From: Phaseolus vulgaris
Lineage: Eukaryota > Streptophyta > Magnoliopsida > Fabales > Fabaceae
DNA length: 64,000 nt
Reading direction: 5' to 3'
Assembly: GCF_000499845.2 (NCBI RefSeq)
Contig: NC_023756.2
Location: 2,939,332-3,003,331 of the forward strand
Shown here: piece after piece, positions 37,811-48,595 of the stretch
Numbering within the stretch: the stretch's first letter is position 1
How the letters are laid out: the number at the start of each line of letters is the position of its first letter
The notes under the pieces: generated by a model
The model's input: only the letters and a program-made list of their open reading frames with translations
Databases searched by the model: none
What the model was told of the DNA's origin: nothing
Made by a program: the position numbers and the translations under genes

Positions 37811-38679
37811 ATTAAATATTTTGAAAACAAAAATTTTCCTTCTTTAATTTTTTATGTTCTATATTGACCTTATTTTTAATGTCATTTTAGTATTAATATT
37901 TTAAAAAATCACAATTTTAATCTAATTCTTAATTCACATATATTTGTTTAGTTTATTTTCACTCAATTAAACCTTAGATTTAACCTATTCATTCAAGATA
38001 TCATTAAAAAATTATTTAAACATTTAAAATATAACAAAGAAGAGGAACACATGTAAGGATTATATTAAAATTACATATTTTTTTCTTATCTAAAATAAAG
38101 AAGACTATACTAACACAGAAAAAGGGTCATTAAAATGACCAAAATAATTTATGATTGAATAAGGACTAAAAATTTTTATATATATATTTTTTTTTGGAAG
38201 AAAGAAAGAACAAAAGTAATTTATGAAATCGATCTAAGAGGGATTTATGAAATTTGGGTGAAGATGGAATTGTAAATCTTTAGAAATTTGTAAGGCAGCT
38301 TTGCAAAAGAATCTATGAATCCAAAGACATGTCAAGATCAAAATCAGAATCTATCTTCTTTAGCTCGTGTGAACATAAATGCCCTCACTTTTATTTATTC
38401 ATTATTATTCTTTTTCATTGCATTATCATAAAATCATTATATGCCCAAAAAATCAATTAGATTCTCCATACACCATGCTTAAACACACATTTCTGCCATA
38501 TAAAAAACATGAATAATCAATTTGTTTATTACAAATTGAAAAAATTAATTTCCAATATTCTAACAAGTATTTCGTGTACTATTTCAGTATTTTAAATCAT
38601 AAATAAAATATTAATTTTTTAAAAGAAATATAATAAAAGAGTTCGTTTAATTGAATAAATAGGTGGCATCATGACATTA

Positions 38680-38961
38680 GACTATTAAAAAAATTATTAA
38701 ATAAAAATTAATTTTAAAAATAAAATATAATTAATAATTATATTGATAAAATTAGATATTATTTGAGAGAATAAAAAAATTATTAATATTTAAAATAATT
38801 TCTAAATTTATAAGTTAGTTTTTAAATTAGTATTTAATTAGTTTGAAATTAGATATAAATTTAAAAATTAGTTTAAATATTTAAAAACTACATTAAATAA
38901 TAATTTTTTTAATATATTTTTAATATTTAAAATTAATTTATATTTAATAATTCTTTTAGTG
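38680..38961. mobile_element. CACTA-type MITE with TTA target-site duplication
   Basis: Left end GACTATTAAAAAAATTATTAA; right end, reverse-complemented, CACTAAAAGAATTATTAAAT. The terminal inverted repeats stay alignable for about 45 bases. TTA occurs just outside both ends (38677-38679 and 38962-38964). The element is 282 bp and non-coding. Confidence 0.65.
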
Positions 38962-39628
38962 TTAAGGATGTTTATTGTGAAACGAGAAATGTACTAAAGA
39001 AATTAATCATCTTCTTCTAAAAAGAGTTGACTAAAATCTATATTACAAAATCCAACAGAGTCGACCTAAAAGACGAAAACTTCAATAGTTTCATTGTTGT
39101 AAAATCGAATTTTGGTTAAATTTTTAAAATTTTCATTTTAAATCCTAAAATCAGTAATTTATACAGTAATTTGATTAAATCAGTGTGGAGTGACAAAGTT
39201 GGAAGAACACCATGTTAACAAAAAATGTCACAGTTAGTGAGAAAAACTAACAGAAAAATCTGAAAGAGAGACACTATAAAAGACGAAAGTGGGATATTTT
39301 AAACTTAAAGGGAAGAAATTTTTGTAGAAAAATTGTATCTTAGTCCTAGAAAAATGAATGATGGATGAAAGGGTTATATATTTGATTGTTGTGGTTGAGA
39401 AAAGCATGAGGGCATTGGGAGAAGAATAGAGAGAAAGAATAGAGAAAAGGGTGATGGGTGAGTGTGAGGAAGCATCTTGTAAAATAGATTATTCTATGCT
39501 ACTCCTAGTGAGATTATTCTATCCTAGTAATTGAAAAATCAGCAAAGTAGCCTAAAAAGCATGTAGGATAGCATATTATAAGCTGTAGATCATGTCCTAA
39601 ATCTTTCAACAGTTGTTAGTTAGGCATC

Positions 39629-42172
39629 ATGATTTCCTTAGCAGATGTCTACCATGTTGTCACTGCCACTGTCCCATTATATGTCACCATGGTTCTAGCC
39701 TACATCTCAGTCAAGTGGTGGAAGCTCTTCACACCAGAACAATGTTCAGGCATAAACAAATTTGTGGCCAATTTCTCAGTTCCTATTCTCTCATTCCAAG
39801 TCATTTCATCCAACAACATTTACAAAATGAGCCTCAAACTTGTCTATGCTGATTTTGTTCAGAAATTGCTTGCATTCCTCATCTTCACAGCAATCATTAA
39901 GATCAAGGGCAGGGGGGGTTTGAAGTGGATCATAACTGGTCTCTCACTCTCAACACTTCCCAACACTTTGATCCTTGGAATTCCTCTCATGAAGGCCATG
40001 TACAGGGATGAAGCTTCCCTTCTCCTGCCCCAGATTATTTTTCTCCAGAGCATGCTCTGGTACAATCTCTTGCTGTTTCTTCATGAGTTGGATGCTGCAA
40101 TTCCTGCAAGAACCATGCCTGTTGTTGCACCACCATCACAAGACACAGGTGAACATTTACATTTTCTTGATTTGCTCTTACATGGAAAGAGTGGCATATG
40201 AAAAAAGGGATGAGAAAAATGACAGGTGCTTGATGAACAAATCTACAAATTCTTCATTTAATTTTCCTGCATGTATCCTAATCCAAAAATGATTTTAATT
40301 ACTTGATGTCTGATATTATATACCTAAATTATGTATTTATAAATTATTCTTTTTCAGTCAACTGAAGTAATCTATGACAATCAAAGTGGGGCCTGAACCT
40401 ATTTTAAATTTCTCATTTTTTTTTTCTATTCTTTTCTTTCTTTCTCTCCTCAATCAGATTCCATTTGAATACCTATTCCTCTAAAATGTAATTAAAAGTT
40501 GACAAACTATCATACTGTCAATGCATCAAATTAGTCATAAAACTGTGTTCTGTCATTCAAATGTCTTACCTTCATGTTAATAGTATTGTCTCCATATATG
40601 TCTTTCACCTTAATACTCAGATAATTTAACTCTTTGAATAAGAGTATTTATTCTTGATTATATGTGGTTAAAGGTGTTTATTATCTTAAAAGACAAATAA
40701 TGCACCATAGAGTGATTCTATGAAACAAAATTTAGATACAATGCAGAAAGCATTATCATGGTTGCAGTACATTGTTATTGCTGCTATGAAAATTGTGTTA
40801 CATGTGTATGATGTTCCATTCTTGATTTCTGCATGAAGGAGAATCTGAGACTTCTCAGGAGATACAGTCAAAAGAAGAAGAAGAAGAACATAGAACACAG
40901 AGTAAAACAAGGATGTTGCTCATTCTTATGAAAGTGGGGAATAAATTAACCATTAATCCTAATACCTATGCAACTTTCATAGGTCTTATTTGGGCAAGCA
41001 TACACTTCAGGTATATTGCTACAAATCATTGAGACTAAAATGTAAATGTTTCTTACATTTTCATGATAAATTTATTCCCTTTTACAATAAATATCTTAAA
41101 AGTGATATGAACAAAGGTTTCTGATTGCTTGACAATATTCCAAATCTTATACTAATAGTGCATAGAAAACAAACACTTCATATGATTGCATACAATTAAG
41201 GAAGAACTAATGATGATTGAATAAATGTATTGCAGGTGGGGAGTGGATATGCCAGATGTTGTTAATCAGTCAATAGAAATATTGGCCAGTGGAGGTCTAG
41301 GCATGGCAACTTTCAGCTTAGGTAAGAGAAATTAGTTAGATCAATGGATTCCTGCTATGAACTAATGAACCAACATATCAAGAGTTGGATTGTGACTTAA
41401 GAAGCCTTGTTCCTCATTCCTTGAATGAAATTTCAACAGGTCTATTTATGGCATCAAACAACAGAATCATAGCATGTGGGCCAAGGATGACAATGGTGGC
41501 AATGGGCCTGAAATTTCTTGTTGGGCCTGCTATAATGGCTGTAGCCTCCATTGTGATTGGATTAAGAGATAGAATGCTCAAAGTGGCAATTATTCAGGTG
41601 ATCATTACTTTCTTTAGAGAAAATTCTATAATGGTACTTAACTCCTTTGACAGTTATTGCTATCAAGTAAGATATTATTAGATATATTGTCACATACTTC
41701 TATGTAATAGGCTTAGCCCATTAGTCCATGTTTTCTGTATGTTGTTCTCTACATAACCATAATCATATGTGTTCTTTTTTTTTATTTTAGCAAAGTTGAA
41801 TAGTCTTATCTTACTTTTATATAAAAAAAACTTAGTTAAGAAAGATAATTACTGATCCTTGTAATCCTAAAACACTGAAAAATTTTCCCTTTACAGATGA
41901 TGGAAAGTTACTTGATATGTATTAAATGGTTTTTGTATGTGCAGGCAGCTCTACCCCAAGGAATTGTTCCATTTGTTTTTGCTAGAGAGTATAATGTTCA
42001 TCCAGGAATTTTAAGCACAGGGTCAGTGAAACTTCTTAGCATATTTCTTTGACAACCTTTGCAAATAAATGATGACAGTTGTTGCTGTTTTGGTGACAGG
42101 GTCTTGCTAGGAATGCTCATGGCCTTGCCTGTGGCATTGACCTACTATCTCCTCTTGTCTCTCTGCTTCTGA
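39629..42172 (+). CDS. PIN8: Short-loop PIN auxin efflux carrier (PIN8-like)
   Basis: Membrane carrier of the PIN family. Short PINs mainly sit at the endoplasmic reticulum and move auxin between cytosol and ER lumen; PIN8 is the pollen form. Exons: 39629-40148, 40839-41010, 41236-41321, 41440-41597, 41945-42021 and 42100-42172. They sum to 1086 nt (361 aa), against about 367 for Arabidopsis PIN8. About five N-terminal membrane helices ([37 protein letters not shown]) and five C-terminal ones flank a loop of only about 50 residues. Long PINs have a loop of several hundred residues. The loop is a Glu/Lys-rich patch ([14 protein letters not shown]). The conserved NPxxY motif is NPNTY at 213-217. 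The ending [14 protein letters not shown] is typical. The second exon's acceptor (TGCATGAAG) could also be three bases downstream, altering one residue. Confidence 0.92.
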
Positions 42173-45100
42173 TACACTATGTTGAGTATATATATATATA
42201 TTATATACCAGAAACAATGACAACAGAGTTTGCATTGGTGTAAAACTAACAGTTTAAACATAGTTGTATATTGTCAGTATTGATTCATATATAGTTAGAA
42301 AGAGAAAAAAAAAACAAGATATATTTATTACAAATTGCATGATAAAATAAATATTTTGCCTCAGTTGGTTCAATAAAGAAATAAAGCATGATTGTGCTTT
42401 CATCTTTCATCATCTTACAAACTCAAACTACCTAATGCTGTAATTAAGGTTTTGGTGTATCTAAATTGGATGAAGTGACTTGTCGAGTGTGTTACTTAGG
42501 ATTATAGTTTTGATGGATTGAAGTCTAAGTTGGCTTGAAGTTAAGTGACACTAAAGTGTGATTCAGATGTATCTTAATTTTTTATTAACTGAAGATTTAC
42601 TTTTAACAGAAGATTACCAACAAAATACACTTAATGGCATTTAGCTTCCTACCTTCTTTAAAATTAAAATGAATAGCTATATTCCAATCCTCTGGACTCG
42701 CGAAACACTTGTCTTATATATATGATGGCGCTTGTTAGTGATAAATTTAAGTAGGAGTAATGACAATATGGGTAATTTCTTTAGTCCATCTTATATAAGA
42801 CTGACCTTCGAACTTGCGAGTCAACTCGCATACAAAATGTTATTTTTTTTAAAAAAAATGAAAAATAAATTTTTAAATTAATTTATTTTTTTGTTTATTA
42901 AATTATTTTTCTTCTCATTTATATGAGTTAAAGTAAATCGTCTATCATATTATTATTATTTTTACAAAACACATGTATAATAACATATACGTAAATTGTT
43001 TTATTATAATGTTCTAATTTTAATTAAATTTTAATTTTAATTATACTAATAAATTGACTAATAAAATATTTTATTAAATATATACACTTTTTTAAATTAA
43101 TACATGTAAATACATTATTATTCTAAATGAAAGTAGTATAAAATAATATCTATATATATAATATTATATTTAAATTTTATTATAAAAATGACTTAAATTC
43201 GGATGAGTATTGAAACCTAAATTTTATTATATCACTAACTTTTATCAAATTTCGTAAAGGTTTTATGAATTTGGGATTGCGAGAAGTTTCTTTTTGCACC
43301 TCATTTCGAAAAATACTCAAATTGTCCATTTTTTCTTTCATTCCAGAATATGGAATCGAGTTATACAATTTTGGAATAAAAACTGAAATACAAATTTGTG
43401 TTTTGGATTGTAAAATCTGGAATGGCTAATTTTGAAATTTTTGAGAGTACGAAGGTGCAAGAATAAATTATAGGGGTACAAATTTATTTTTTTCCAAAAT
43501 AGCGGGAAAGTAAAAAGCATGTTGAATTATAACTGGATCAGCATAACTGAAAGAGGCAATCAAATTATAAAAATCCCAAAAACTAGAAACTTAGAATTAT
43601 AATGTTTGAAGTACAAAATACAACTTAAAAAGAAAGACACTTAGTCTTGCACCTGTTAACTTGTATGGATCGTCAAAACCCTAACTTGGTAAATGATGAT
43701 CTCCAACATTATGCTTAAAAACTAAACAAGCAAGAAAGATACGTTTATGATAAATTAATTGTAAATTTTCCAATTGTATTCAATTTATGAAAAAAGTAAA
43801 AATAAATAAATAAAAGATGTATATGGAGGAAATAATAGATGATCATGGATTCATTTCTCCTTTATTTTAAATGCTGTTTTATAGAACACAAACACAATTC
43901 ACTAATATATGTCAAACCCCCAAACTTAACACAAAAATGAAAGAAAAAACAATTTTAAGAAAGCAGAATGTAAAGCAAGATAGAACAACCGAGTATCAAG
44001 AATAACACACAAAAATAATTTAACATGATTTGACTGAAAATCTAGTCTACATCCACAATAAAAAAAATTCAGTATGAATAATATATGATATTAAAACACT
44101 AAGTTTCTCTAAGTTTCACAAGGAACTATCAACTCACGTTTAAAAATAATCATCAAGTTCAAGTTTCTACATCAGACAAAATTGTTAGTTCAAGTTTCTA
44201 CATAAGACAAAATTGTCTTACAACTTTCAACTAAGAATGTTTCTCATAAGAACTAATGATTCAGTTACAGTAAACATGAGGTGCCAACATTTATTGAGAA
44301 ATTTCAGAGAAAAAACGATCAAGATTTACTCTTAAAGTTCTTCATAAACGATAACTAATTCATGAGACAACTCATTAGACAATGACGAACCACTAGATAA
44401 TGAGACACAAGTAGAAGATAACAAATTGATATACAATCTCAAAATACTAGACAATCTAACACCTTTCCTTTAGACTGTTTAGGAATCTTGAACTCAGATT
44501 TTATTTAAACCAAAGCTTCACATTGTCAAATAATTTTACACTATCAACAATCAATCTTACATTTAATTTCATTAACTTCAAAACTTTGTTCCATAAAATA
44601 CCTGTAATAAAAACCAAAATAACATTGAAACAGTCTTCTCATTTTCTTTAAGTGTTCTGTTAAGGGGTTAGGTGATAATTTTCTTTTAAAAAAATATGCT
44701 CTAGAACAGGCACTTCCGAAATATTAAGGAGCCAAACAAAACATACTATGCAAAATAAAATAAAATAAAAAACAATTTTCCAAACAATAAATAAACAAGG
44801 CCTTCTAAACTTTCATACAATTTTCCCTTATTTGAACATGTACAATGAGTCATTCATAAATTTAAGAAAGAAAAAAAAATACTATTCCCATTGCAGATAG
44901 TGTAAAATATTATTCCCATTTATTTGATAGATACAAGGTACTTTCTACCCAAAACTCTTATCACTAAAGCATCAGTAACAGTATAAAATTCTCCAGTGTA
45001 TGCAAAATCAATCAACACTTGACAACTTGAAAGCATAATGAATGTTGCAATTAAGGGGTGTGATAAACTGCAGCATGGACATATTGTTTAAGGCACTGTC

Positions 45101-45601
45101 GCCAGATGATTGCTAACACTGGTCTAGCATGCATGAACTCACTAAGGAACGAAAAACCATAGATTATGAAATTGATGCAGTTTTACTTCAAGAAATAAAT
45201 GGTTTTCTTTTTTACTAACCAGAAGGCTGGGTCTCACTGGCTCTATATCCTCCTCCTCCATTTTTTTCTGAGCTCCTATTTCTCTTACATTCTACAGATT
45301 TGATTCTAGGATGTCTAATCTACTTATGTTCTCCTAACAGCGATATCAATGATATGCTATATAGCCATGATCAACTAGTGTCATAATGCTGAAAAGGCAA
45401 AGGGAAGATAAACCCAAGAAAACAATACCGATCACAGCATGAAAAAGGTAGGAAAACGTATGGTTGAACTGGAGTAAATAGTTTAAGAATCTAAATACTT
45501 TAATCCATCAGCATACCTCTCTTGTACAGTGAATACATGTTTTTTTGTGTGTTTTCTTTAAATCATACAAACTTCTGTTCTGTTCTCCTCTAGTCATAGC
45601 A
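42173..45601. other. Intergenic region between PIN8-like and the 678-aa gene
   Basis: The tail-to-tail arrangement means both 3' UTRs fall here. It is otherwise AT-rich with no supported gene. Around 43280-43490 are words (GGTGCAAGAATAAATTA, GGGGTACAAATT) like those at the ends of the TTTCTTCC-family elements. Around 43990-44070, AATTTAACATGATTTGA followed by CTACATCCAC resembles the retroelement-like tail at 57693-57740. Both look like decayed mobile DNA. Confidence 0.5.
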
Positions 45602-47638
45602 TCAAAATTGCTTCCTTTTGTTCCTGAAAAGTTTGTCCCGTCTTGCATAAACATAAGAGAGAGCAAAGAAAGCGGACACAGAAACTGACACGGAACCCCA
45701 GGGAAACGGAGGATCGTTGAAGCACACAAGGGAGGCCTCTATTTCCTGCGAGGCGTGGTAGACGATGGAATGAATGGCATACAGATCATGATCAGAAGAC
45801 CTCAAGTAAAACAGAGACATCTCAAAATCCAAATGCGACATAGCAGAAACAGCCTTGTTCAGCTTGTACTTGAAAAAGTTCCACCTCTGGACAAACTCCA
45901 CATGCTGCTTCTGCTTGAGCAGATTCTTAGCCCCACCATGAGTGTCGATGCTCTGAAGAACATCAATGGCACTGGTTATGCTGTAATTCAGCGACGTCAA
46001 CAGAACATTCCTCCTGGCAGCATCCTTCTGCACAAATGACAAACTCAACATCTCGGAAAACGGCCCGAAAGGCGTCTGCCCCATACTCCATGTATAATCC
46101 ACCAAAGTCTCATTATGCTGGGGGCTCCAATTCAAATGCGTCGGAGACACCCCCCACATGCTCTGCAGAATCGACCCAACAATGGGGCGCTCAAGCTCCC
46201 TGGTCTGCGTGAACACATGCCGTCCATTGCAACTATAATCACTCACAGTCTGCGTGTTCCTCGTCCTAACCGCAATCACCATGTCCTTAAACGCCACCGA
46301 CTGATGATACCGGTCGAGCAGCAACAGCGAAGTGTAATCCAAGTCAAAAACATACACAGGCACAACCCTACCAAAATCCTCCTCCGGCACGCCAGCCAGC
46401 TTCCTCAACTCATCACCAGAATCAGACAAAATCTGGTGCAACCGTTTCGAATCCAAATACTCACTCACAATCAAAGTGTAATTATCAAACAAAAACCTAG
46501 AGGTATACGAATTAATCGACCTCGCAATAGCAAACGAGCAAATCGAACACTCCGAAAACTTAATTTCATAATTCTTAAAACTCAAACTCTGATCTCCCAA
46601 CAGCAATCCATTATTGTTATCAGTGTCAAACCTAAAGCTCTTCTCGATTAACTTCCAATCGAGGCCGGAGATACCCTTGCCATCCGAATCGCTGTGGATG
46701 TGGATGAACTGGACGGTGAGGGAATTCTCGAATGTGACAGGTATCCTGAGGGAGGGAGCGAGGAACACGTGGTAGGCGCTCCAGACGAGGGAGGCGAGGT
46801 CGGAGGCGAAGGCCTTGTTGGATTTGGGACGGCCGTGGAGGGCGGCGAGGGGGTGAAACTCGCCGCGCGGGATGACGCCGTCGCCGGATATTGCCGGGCC
46901 GTAGTCGACCGGACCGGCGCGGAGGTCGATCCAGAAGTAGCGATCTCCGGAGGTGAAGAAGGTGCCGGAGCACTTGGTGACGGCGGCGGAGGATTCTCCG
47001 GGGGAGTAGGTGTAGGCGTAGGGTTTGGGATCGGAGAAGGGAGGGAGGTTGAGGAGGTAGAGGTGGACGTGGTTAGGGTTAGGGTTTTGTTTGCGGAAGT
47101 GGTCTTGGATGATGGTGTCGATGGAGGAGTGGGGGATGGTGAGGAGAGGGGAGCGCAGAGAGGAAGGGGTGGAGCGAATGCTGGAGGTTAGGGTTTCGGT
47201 GAGGAGAGAGGAGAGGGAGGAGAGGGATCGGGAGGGGGTGATGTGGAGGTGGAGGGTGTGGGAGAGGGAAAGGGAGTGGGAGAGGGGGTGGGAGTCGAAG
47301 GGGGTGATGACTTGGAAGGCGGTGGGGGCGGCGGCGGAGAGGAAGTCGGAGAGGAGGGAGTGGGAGTCGGGGGGGAAGTCGCCGAGGAGGTGGAGGGAGA
47401 GGGAGATGGGGAGGGAGAGGGAGAGGAGGGAGGAGGGGGAGATGTCAGAGAGGAGGGAGAGAGGGCCTTTAATGGAGGAAGGCAGGGAGACGAAGGAGTC
47501 GTGCGAAGCCTGAGGGTCGCTGCGGGATTGCTGGCTCAGGAACGAGTCTAGACCGATTATCGGTGCGGCGGAGGACGCGGTTGTCAGAACCAGGATCAGG
47601 GCCAACGGCCAGAGGCCGACGGCGGAAGAGGGCCACAT
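45602..47638 (-). CDS. Conserved plant secretory/membrane protein of unknown function (678 aa)
   Basis: A single open frame of 678 codons with no intron. Residues 1-25 form a clear signal peptide (GLWPLALILVLTTASSAAP). Residues about 50-180 are Leu/Ser/Pro-rich (LSLPISLSLHLLGDFPPDSH). Next comes a globular region with several Cys (CSICSFAIARSINSY) and N-glycosylation sequons (NYT, NET, NYS). One hydrophobic segment near the C-terminus (VSVSVSAFFALSYVYA) is followed by a basic tail ending RNKRKQF. This predicts a type I single-pass protein of the secretory system. From memory it resembles uncharacterised Arabidopsis proteins of the At3g28720/At5g58100 group, one of which I recall being linked to pollen wall formation; this needs checking. 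The 5' third is strikingly GC-rich, unlike its surroundings, and this produces long shadow frames on the other strand. I know of no enzymatic motif. Confidence 0.82.
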   Translation of the reverse strand: MWPSSAVGLWPLALILVLTTASSAAPIIGLDSFLSQQSRSDPQASHDSFVSLPSSIKGPLSLLSDISPSSLLSLSLPISLSLHLLGDFPPDSHSLLSDFLSAAAPTAFQVITPFDSHPLSHSLSLSHTLHLHITPSRSLSSLSSLLTETLTSSIRSTPSSLRSPLLTIPHSSIDTIIQDHFRKQNPNPNHVHLYLLNLPPFSDPKPYAYTYSPGESSAAVTKCSGTFFTSGDRYFWIDLRAGPVDYGPAISGDGVIPRGEFHPLAALHGRPKSNKAFASDLASLVWSAYHVFLAPSLRIPVTFENSLTVQFIHIHSDSDGKGISGLDWKLIEKSFRFDTDNNNGLLLGDQSLSFKNYEIKFSECSICSFAIARSINSYTSRFLFDNYTLIVSEYLDSKRLHQILSDSGDELRKLAGVPEEDFGRVVPVYVFDLDYTSLLLLDRYHQSVAFKDMVIAVRTRNTQTVSDYSCNGRHVFTQTRELERPIVGSILQSMWGVSPTHLNWSPQHNETLVDYTWSMGQTPFGPFSEMLSLSFVQKDAARRNVLLTSLNYSITSAIDVLQSIDTHGGAKNLLKQKQHVEFVQRWNFFKYKLNKAVSAMSHLDFEMSLFYLRSSDHDLYAIHSIVYHASQEIEASLVCFNDPPFPWGSVSVSVSAFFALSYVYARRDKLFRNKRKQF

Positions 47639-48595
47639 GGTACGGTGGAGGACAGCTGAGTGAGAAGTGTGGACTCTCAGGACTCCATTTGGGGAGGGAC
47701 TGGAAAAAATGACCGAAGGTAATGTTCAGAAGGAGAGAGACAGAGAATTTACTATTAATTGAATTTCTTATTAGTTTTTTTTGTTTTAGAAAATACATTT
47801 TTTTTAAATAATTAGACTAGTGTGTTTTTTTAATTCTTTTAAATATGTATAAAAAAATACGTTTTAGTGTGATGGGAAGAGGGGATTGCACTGAGAGTAA
47901 CTTAACTTGTCAGGTTTTTTGGACTGTTGAAAATACTAGTTCATATTAATCATTTTAAAAAATCTAATTGAACCATTTTGGTAAAGTGCTCTCATTTAAT
48001 CACATTTTTTTTTGTACATTTAATCCCTGGTGTGAATTCAGCAACTACACTGAACCCTCTTATGGTGTTATTTACTGGTTTGGCCAATTTGACTTTCCTT
48101 CAAAAGGGTTGAATTTCTCTATTTCTATTATCCTGAACCACCACCAAAGACATTTAGTGTACTCACAACTCAAATTTAATAATGAAAAACACAAATAATT
48201 CCAAATAATATTTATTTATGCCATTATCCATAGCTTTTTCACAGTTGAAATGGATAACCAAGTTTTACCCATAATTTTCTACTTTTAAAGAGGATTTGTT
48301 TGACTTGAAAACACATTTGATTGGGTTGAAAAATTGGTAACCATAAACAAAACTGGTATCCTTTGAAAATTTTCACGTCGAGTCTAAAAGAGTTTGAAAT
48401 AGCAATATCCATAAAAAGAAGTTGGTCACATACAAACTAGCAAATGCGATGATACAATTTCAGAGTTCAATCTTAAGACGTACTGAAGAAAAATATAACA
48501 CTGTATTATATTAGATCATCCGAAAGCGAAACCCCAACTTCACATGACCAAACTGAAAATTTTTATCTATACAATTTTGGGAGCCACCAAGATAA
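47639..48595. other. Promoter region of the 678-aa gene and downstream flank of the F-box/WD40 gene
   Basis: Both neighbours are on the - strand, so this interval holds the 5' region of the 678-aa gene (near 47640-47800) and the 3' UTR of the F-box gene (near 48480-48595). Nothing else is recognisable. Confidence 0.5.

Larger units (their letters stand above)
32652..39628. other. Long AT-rich gene desert between the pectate lyase and PIN8-like genes
   Basis: The first about 250 bases are pectate lyase 3' UTR. The remaining 6.7 kb has no gene I can support. It contains two complete CACTA-type MITEs (34767-35096 and 38680-38961), a probable degraded relative at about 37430-37810 and a 41-bp tandem duplication at 36118. 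Short frames at 36733-36939 and 37026-37274 lie in slightly less AT-rich sequence but show no recognisable domain or splice structure. Confidence 0.6.

Noticed and set aside
46115..47551. Several + strand frames of 100-178 codons opposite the 678-aa gene
   Set aside because: They are low-stop shadows of the GC-rich coding strand (Gly/Glu/Arg-rich translations) with no independent evidence.
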